Assembly: GCA_964422415.1 (NCBI GenBank)
Contig: CAYRBI010000022.1
Span: forward strand, 1 to 51,987
Length of the DNA: 51,987 nucleotides
Direction: 5' to 3'
Origin: OLB16 sp964422415
GTDB taxonomy: Bacteria; Hinthialibacterota; Hinthialibacteria; OLB16
Position numbers and translations under genes: made by a program. A model generated the notes under the pieces. It made no database searches. It was not told the origin of the DNA and saw nothing but the letters and a program-made list of their open reading frames with translations. Positions 48,429 through 51,987 of this stretch are shown here, piece by piece; position 1 is the first letter of the stretch; each line of letters opens with the position of its first letter.

Positions 48429-50473
48429 TGAATCTTTATGGAGTTGAGCCACAGGTTGTTTCTGAATCCCTAGCCCATGTCCGCCAGCAACTACTCGCCA
48501 TGCGAACACCGGCAGGGCACTGGGAGGGATATCTTTCTAGTAGCGCCCTCTCGACCGCGACGGCCACATTCGCCCTCTGGCTGTATGACCAACTCTCCCC
48601 CCAGTTTCCCCCTCTCCCCGGGGGAGAGGGGTACAAGTCGTATGCGGCGCGGGAAGTACTCCTCCCTCTCCCCGGGGGAGAGGGGGGCAGGGGGGTGAGG
48701 TTTTACACCGAAGGAGTCCGCTGGCTGGTTTCCCACCAGAACGTGGATGGCGGCTGGGGCGACACACCGGATAGTCTCAGCAACATCAGCACAACAACCC
48801 TGTGTTGGGCCGCGCTCCGGGCTATTGGGGGGGATCCCACGGTGGAGGGGGCGGTTTCCCGAGCTGAGTTGTGTTTACATGGGATGATTCAATTGGGAGG
48901 TCAGATCCCCCCCCACCCCAACCCTCCCCCGCCAGGGGGGAGGGAACCAAAAACCCCCTCCCCCCTGGCGGGGGAGGGTTGGGGTGGGGGGGGTGGCTCC
49001 CTGGAACCCACAGCACTCACCGAAGCCATCGCCCGCCGGTATGGTAAGGACCGCACCTTTTCAGTTCCCATCTTGACCTTTTGCGCTTTGGCCGGGCAAC
49101 TTGGTCCGGAGGAGCAAGCCTGGAGGCTGATCCCGCACCTTCCCTTTGAACTGGCGGCATTCCCTCAATCTTGGTTCCGCTACATCCATCTGCCTGTGGT
49201 GAGTTATGCCCTCCCCGCCTTGATTGCCATGGGCCAGGTGCATCACTATCGCCGCCCCACACGGAATCCCTTTGCCCGCCTCCTTCGCACGGTCACCTGG
49301 GGATGGACTCTCCGGGTCCTCCAACAGATTCAACCCCCCGGAGGAGGTTTCCTCGAAGCCACCCCATTGACCAGCTTCGTGGTCATGAGCCTGACCGCCA
49401 GCGGCAATGCGAATCATCCAGTCACCACAAGGGGAATCACCTTCCTGATGCATTCCATGCGTGAGGATGGAAGCTGGCCCATTGACACCAATCTTGCCAC
49501 CTGGGGAACCACCCTTTCCATCAATGCCCTTGCAGCGGGCGGACATCTTGAGGATCATCTCACCCCTAAAGAGCGTAATACCCTCCGCGCTTGGTTGCTC
49601 AAGCAACAATACCAGATTCGTCACCCCTATACTGACGCGGCGCCGGGTGGGTGGGCCTGGACCAGCCTCCCCGGTGGTGTTCCCGATGCCGATGATACTG
49701 CCGGTGCACTCCTTGCGCTCCACAACCTCGCGGGTGTGGATCAAGAGGTACTCACGGCTGTCAATGCAGGAGTCTGCTGGTTGTTGGATCTCCAGAATGC
49801 CGATGGAGGTATCCCCACCTTTTGCCGTGGTTGGGGATATCTCCCCTTTGACCGGAGTTCTCCGGAATTGACCGCCCATGCCCTGTTGGCCTGGGATACC
49901 TGGCGAGACCGGCTCGCACCGGATCTTGGTGTTAGGATCACCCGGGCATTGGAACGGGCAGTACAGAGTCTACGCCAACAACAACATCCGGATGGTTCCT
50001 GGATTCCTCTCTGGTTTGGTAATCAGGCCGCGCCCCACGAGGAGAACCCGGTCTATGGTACCGCACGAGTCGTCTCGGCGCTGTGTAAACTCAAAGGCAG
50101 GGAATCGCAACCGGTTCCTGAGATGCTCATGCGGGGAGTTGAGTGGCTGATATCTGCCCAAGATCAGGATGGCGGTTGGGGGGGAGCATCCGGAGTGGCT
50201 CCTTCGGTTGAGGAAACCGGCCATGCACTCCACGCCTTACTGGCGGCCTATGAGAGGGAAAGGACCTCCGGTTGGAATGGTCAGAGCAGGGGAGCGCTTG
50301 AGCGAGCTATCGGCCAGGGTCTGCAATGGTTGATTCATGCGACAGATCAAGGGAACCATTTTTCTCCCGCGCCACTTGGTTTGTACTTCGCCAAGTTGTG
50401 GTATTCCGAGCGGCTTTATCCGCTAATCGCTATGGCGGGGGCGCTGGGAAATTGGGAGCGGGATACCGAGTAG
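48428..50473 (+). CDS. shc: Squalene-hopene-cyclase-type terpene cyclase with palindrome-derived insertions
   Basis: A 681-residue product from ATG 48428 (TGATG overlap). The class II acid motif is DADD at 420-423; QW repeats QNVDGGWGDT, MREDGSWP, QNADGGIPTF, QHPDGSWIP and QDQDGGWGG are clear. Such enzymes protonate and fold squalene or other polyprenes at the membrane. Two Pro/Gly-rich stretches, residues about 61-92 and 160-189, are encoded by GC-rich palindromes and look like in-frame insertions; without them the length is near normal. The late motif reads DGSWIPLWFGNQ rather than the GSWYGRWG of typical hopene cyclases, so the substrate or product may differ. Last gene of the operon. Confidence 0.88.
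   Translation: MNLYGVEPQVVSESLAHVRQQLLAMRTPAGHWEGYLSSSALSTATATFALWLYDQLSPQFPPLPGGEGYKSYAAREVLLPLPGGEGGRGVRFYTEGVRWLVSHQNVDGGWGDTPDSLSNISTTTLCWAALRAIGGDPTVEGAVSRAELCLHGMIQLGGQIPPHPNPPPPGGREPKTPSPLAGEGWGGGGGSLEPTALTEAIARRYGKDRTFSVPILTFCALAGQLGPEEQAWRLIPHLPFELAAFPQSWFRYIHLPVVSYALPALIAMGQVHHYRRPTRNPFARLLRTVTWGWTLRVLQQIQPPGGGFLEATPLTSFVVMSLTASGNANHPVTTRGITFLMHSMREDGSWPIDTNLATWGTTLSINALAAGGHLEDHLTPKERNTLRAWLLKQQYQIRHPYTDAAPGGWAWTSLPGGVPDADDTAGALLALHNLAGVDQEVLTAVNAGVCWLLDLQNADGGIPTFCRGWGYLPFDRSSPELTAHALLAWDTWRDRLAPDLGVRITRALERAVQSLRQQQHPDGSWIPLWFGNQAAPHEENPVYGTARVVSALCKLKGRESQPVPEMLMRGVEWLISAQDQDGGWGGASGVAPSVEETGHALHALLAAYERERTSGWNGQSRGALERAIGQGLQWLIHATDQGNHFSPAPLGLYFAKLWYSERLYPLIAMAGALGNWERDTE
48608..48700. 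repeat. GC-rich double hairpin element inside the cyclase gene
   Basis: CCCCTCTCCCC (48609-48619) pairs perfectly with GGGGAGAGGGG (48621-48631); CCCTCTCCCC (48664-48673) pairs with GGGGAGAGGG (48675-48684); GGGGGGTGAGG follows, as in the element at 13693-13740. It encodes LPGGEGY...LPGGEGGRG in the cyclase frame. Confidence 0.85.
48907..48993. repeat. 87-bp palindrome with perfect 38-bp arms inside the cyclase gene
   Basis: Left arm 48907-48944 (C8-A-C4-AA-C3-T-C5-GCCA-G6-A-G3) is the exact reverse complement of right arm 48956-48993; the loop is 48945-48955. The element is 87 bases, 29 codons, so it keeps frame. Each arm holds a smaller hairpin around GCCA. The encoded peptide is Pro- and Gly-rich. 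Confidence 0.93.
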
Positions 50474-50588
50474 CTAATTCATTCGCGTGAGGCTTTCTTG
50501 ACTTACGTAAGGACGGACTAAGGTGGAGAGATAGAAACCTGCAATCGCTGGAGAGATCCAGTAATTCCTTACAAGGAGGCTTGGTCTC

Positions 50589-51812
50589 ATTCCCTACTGT
50601 AAGAGGTTTTTCAGACTTATTTGGCGCGTCATCAAATACAGTATCTACCTGCTTGTCTTCATTGTGCTTCTTGGATTGGTGCTCAATCTTGTTCTCCCGG
50701 GACCCAAACGATACGAATTGAGTGAACAGGACTTGAGAAAGCTACCCCTTGTTTTCCCCATCTCTACTGAGACTGAAGGCTGGGTGATGCGTGTTCCCGT
50801 GACCTGTTCAGGTCACACTCGCCCATTTATGGTGGATACCGGAACAACACAGACCGTATTCGACCTCTCGTATAGGGATCTGTTAGGGAAACCGGTACAC
50901 CAAGGAGAACTGTTGGACTCTATCTCAGGGGTAACGCGGACCATTGACCTGTATCCAATCCCTGAGGCGAACCTGGAGGGAATTGTGTTGAATCCCTCCG
51001 GCCTGACGACATTAACTGATCTATCATCAGTGAGTGACTACGAGGATTTCGACATCGGCGGCTTACTAGGCCAGGATTTCTTGTCGGGTTTCACGGTTCA
51101 GTTCGATTTTGACCAGGGAGAATTGCGTCTCCTGGATCCAACCACTCAATCAAGAGATAGCTGGGGCGAAAAATACCGGATGCGGTTTGACCGTCTTGAG
51201 AGACCTAAGGTTTCCGGAATACTACAAGACAGTACTGAGACCTCATTTACCATTGATACCGGATCAGTTGTGAATAACTTACAGAGTTCTCTCTTCGATG
51301 CCCTTGTCCGTGATGCGAGTCTTCCGGTTATCTATAGATCTTCTCATTCCGAATCGGGTGTCGGTGCACGCCGATGTATCCGAATACCCAAACTTACTCT
51401 TGGCTCAACTGAGTATCATGACCTCCTCTTTTCAGAAGGTAGTACATCCACCCTGGGGATGCCATTTCTCTACCGGCATCTGGTCACTCTCGATTTCCGC
51501 CGGGAAAAGATCTATTTGAGCCCTGGGTCACACTTTGATGAAATGGATCAGTGTGACATGAGTGGCCTTTATGTCAGAAGGCTCGATGGCAATATCACGG
51601 TGACCTTTGTGATTCCAAAAAGCCCAGCGGAGGAAACGGGCCTTCAGCAAGGTGATATCATCGAAGAAATTGATGGAATCGAGGCTTACAAGTATACAGT
51701 CCAAGAGATCAGGCAACTCCTGCAATCACAGGTTGGCCGCAAGATCGTGATGAAGGTCCACAAGGATATGGGTCTTGTGGATGCAACCATTGTTTTAAGG
51801 CGGCAGCTGTAA
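50589..51812 (+). CDS. Membrane-anchored retropepsin-like protease with PDZ domain
   Basis: From ATT at 50589 the product is 407 residues: a basic start, one membrane helix (about 13-34), then two Asp-protease loops, FMVDTGTTQT (Asp83) and FTIDTGSVVN (Asp223), and a C-terminal PDZ domain (about 325-400, with GLQQGDIIEEIDGIEAY). A perfect AAGGAGG (50573-50579) stands nine bases before the ATT, and the frame from it to GTG 50664 contains no ATG, GTG or TTG. Starting at GTG 50664 would cut the membrane helix in half. Two DTG loops in one chain imply a pepsin-like self-paired fold. Probably a periplasmic protease with peptide-guided action; substrate unknown. Confidence 0.75.
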   Translation: MPYCKRFFRLIWRVIKYSIYLLVFIVLLGLVLNLVLPGPKRYELSEQDLRKLPLVFPISTETEGWVMRVPVTCSGHTRPFMVDTGTTQTVFDLSYRDLLGKPVHQGELLDSISGVTRTIDLYPIPEANLEGIVLNPSGLTTLTDLSSVSDYEDFDIGGLLGQDFLSGFTVQFDFDQGELRLLDPTTQSRDSWGEKYRMRFDRLERPKVSGILQDSTETSFTIDTGSVVNNLQSSLFDALVRDASLPVIYRSSHSESGVGARRCIRIPKLTLGSTEYHDLLFSEGSTSTLGMPFLYRHLVTLDFRREKIYLSPGSHFDEMDQCDMSGLYVRRLDGNITVTFVIPKSPAEETGLQQGDIIEEIDGIEAYKYTVQEIRQLLQSQVGRKIVMKVHKDMGLVDATIVLRRQL

Positions 51813-51987
51813 GATTCCCCGGTGGTGGTTCCGCTGACAGAAGAGGTCTTTTCACTCTCACGTGAGTACATTCGAGCCGGAGTTCTCCCAGATCGTCACC
51901 GGAACGACTGTCTACACGTTGCCTTCGCTACAATAGCCGAATGCGATTTCCTCTTGAGTTGGAATTTTCACCACTTGGCCAATCTGC
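51813..51987 (+). pseudogene. PIN-domain (VapC-like) C-terminal half, cut by window end
   Basis: Directly after the protease stop, in the same frame, the sequence reads LTEEVFSLSREYIRAGVLP, then NDCLHVAFATIAECDFLLSWNFHHLANL, the second half of a PIN ribonuclease domain. The Asp before CLH and the SWNF block are family hallmarks. About 75 residues that should precede it, with the first catalytic Asp, are missing here because that DNA codes the PDZ domain. I read it as a 5'-truncated toxin remnant that may run past the right edge. No antitoxin gene was seen. Confidence 0.5.

Noticed and set aside
48600..49000. Repeat-rich Pro/Gly stretches as a real extra domain of the cyclase
   Set aside because: The DNA is palindromic and of a dispersed type, and the peptides match no cyclase domain; insertion is the simpler reading.

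Overview
This is a chromosomal scaffold piece with one 10-N assembly gap at 11478-11487. It looks like a free-living, Gram-negative-type, polysaccharide-using bacterium from an under-studied lineage. The clues are large secreted proteins with dockerin-like Ca-binding repeats and a Pro-Thr linker, a type IV-pilin-like pseudopilin, several sodium/solute symporters, LacI-type control, six-hairpin glycosidases, an archaeal-type phosphoglycerate mutase homologue and a squalene-hopene-cyclase-type gene. I would look first at groups such as Hydrogenedentota, Sumerlaeota, Omnitrophota or the PVC superphylum, but this is only an impression. No rRNA, tRNA, CRISPR array, integrase or transposase was seen.

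Layout. 1-9.6 kb: a gingipain-like (C25) secreted peptidase cut by the left edge, with dockerin-like and cohesin-like modules; a secreted propeller protein with a dockerin; two AT-richer unknown genes. 9.7-16.9 kb: a sodium/solute symporter; a small Cys-rich protein with a YbaK-type deacylase; thrC with an apgM-family gene that may supply homoserine kinase; a trans-aconitate-type methyltransferase; a LacI regulator. 17.4-32.8 kb: a carbohydrate region with a GH20/67-like hydrolase, then on the minus strand a two-copy beta-helix protein, a pseudopilin, two six-hairpin hydrolases, an SGLT-like symporter and an ASH/dockerin protein. 33.2-35.8 kb: glycogen phosphorylase. 35.9-42.9 kb: two tandem, partly duplicated hybrid sensor kinases, one carrying a PocR domain.

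The most interesting block is 43.4-50.5 kb. It is a tightly packed plus-strand operon holding a short Cys-containing protein, a 2[4Fe-4S] ferredoxin-type protein, a radical SAM enzyme, a DUF116-polyprenyl synthase fusion, a small prenyltransferase-fold protein and a squalene-hopene-cyclase-type protein. No squalene synthase or usual hpn genes are visible. I read it as an uncharacterised iron-sulfur-linked terpenoid pathway. The cyclase gene carries two GC-rich palindromic elements inside its reading frame, one with perfect 38-bp arms. Related palindromes lie between genes elsewhere in the window.

The right end holds a membrane-anchored retropepsin-like/PDZ protein that probably starts at a non-ATG codon, and the C-terminal half of a PIN (VapC-like) domain.
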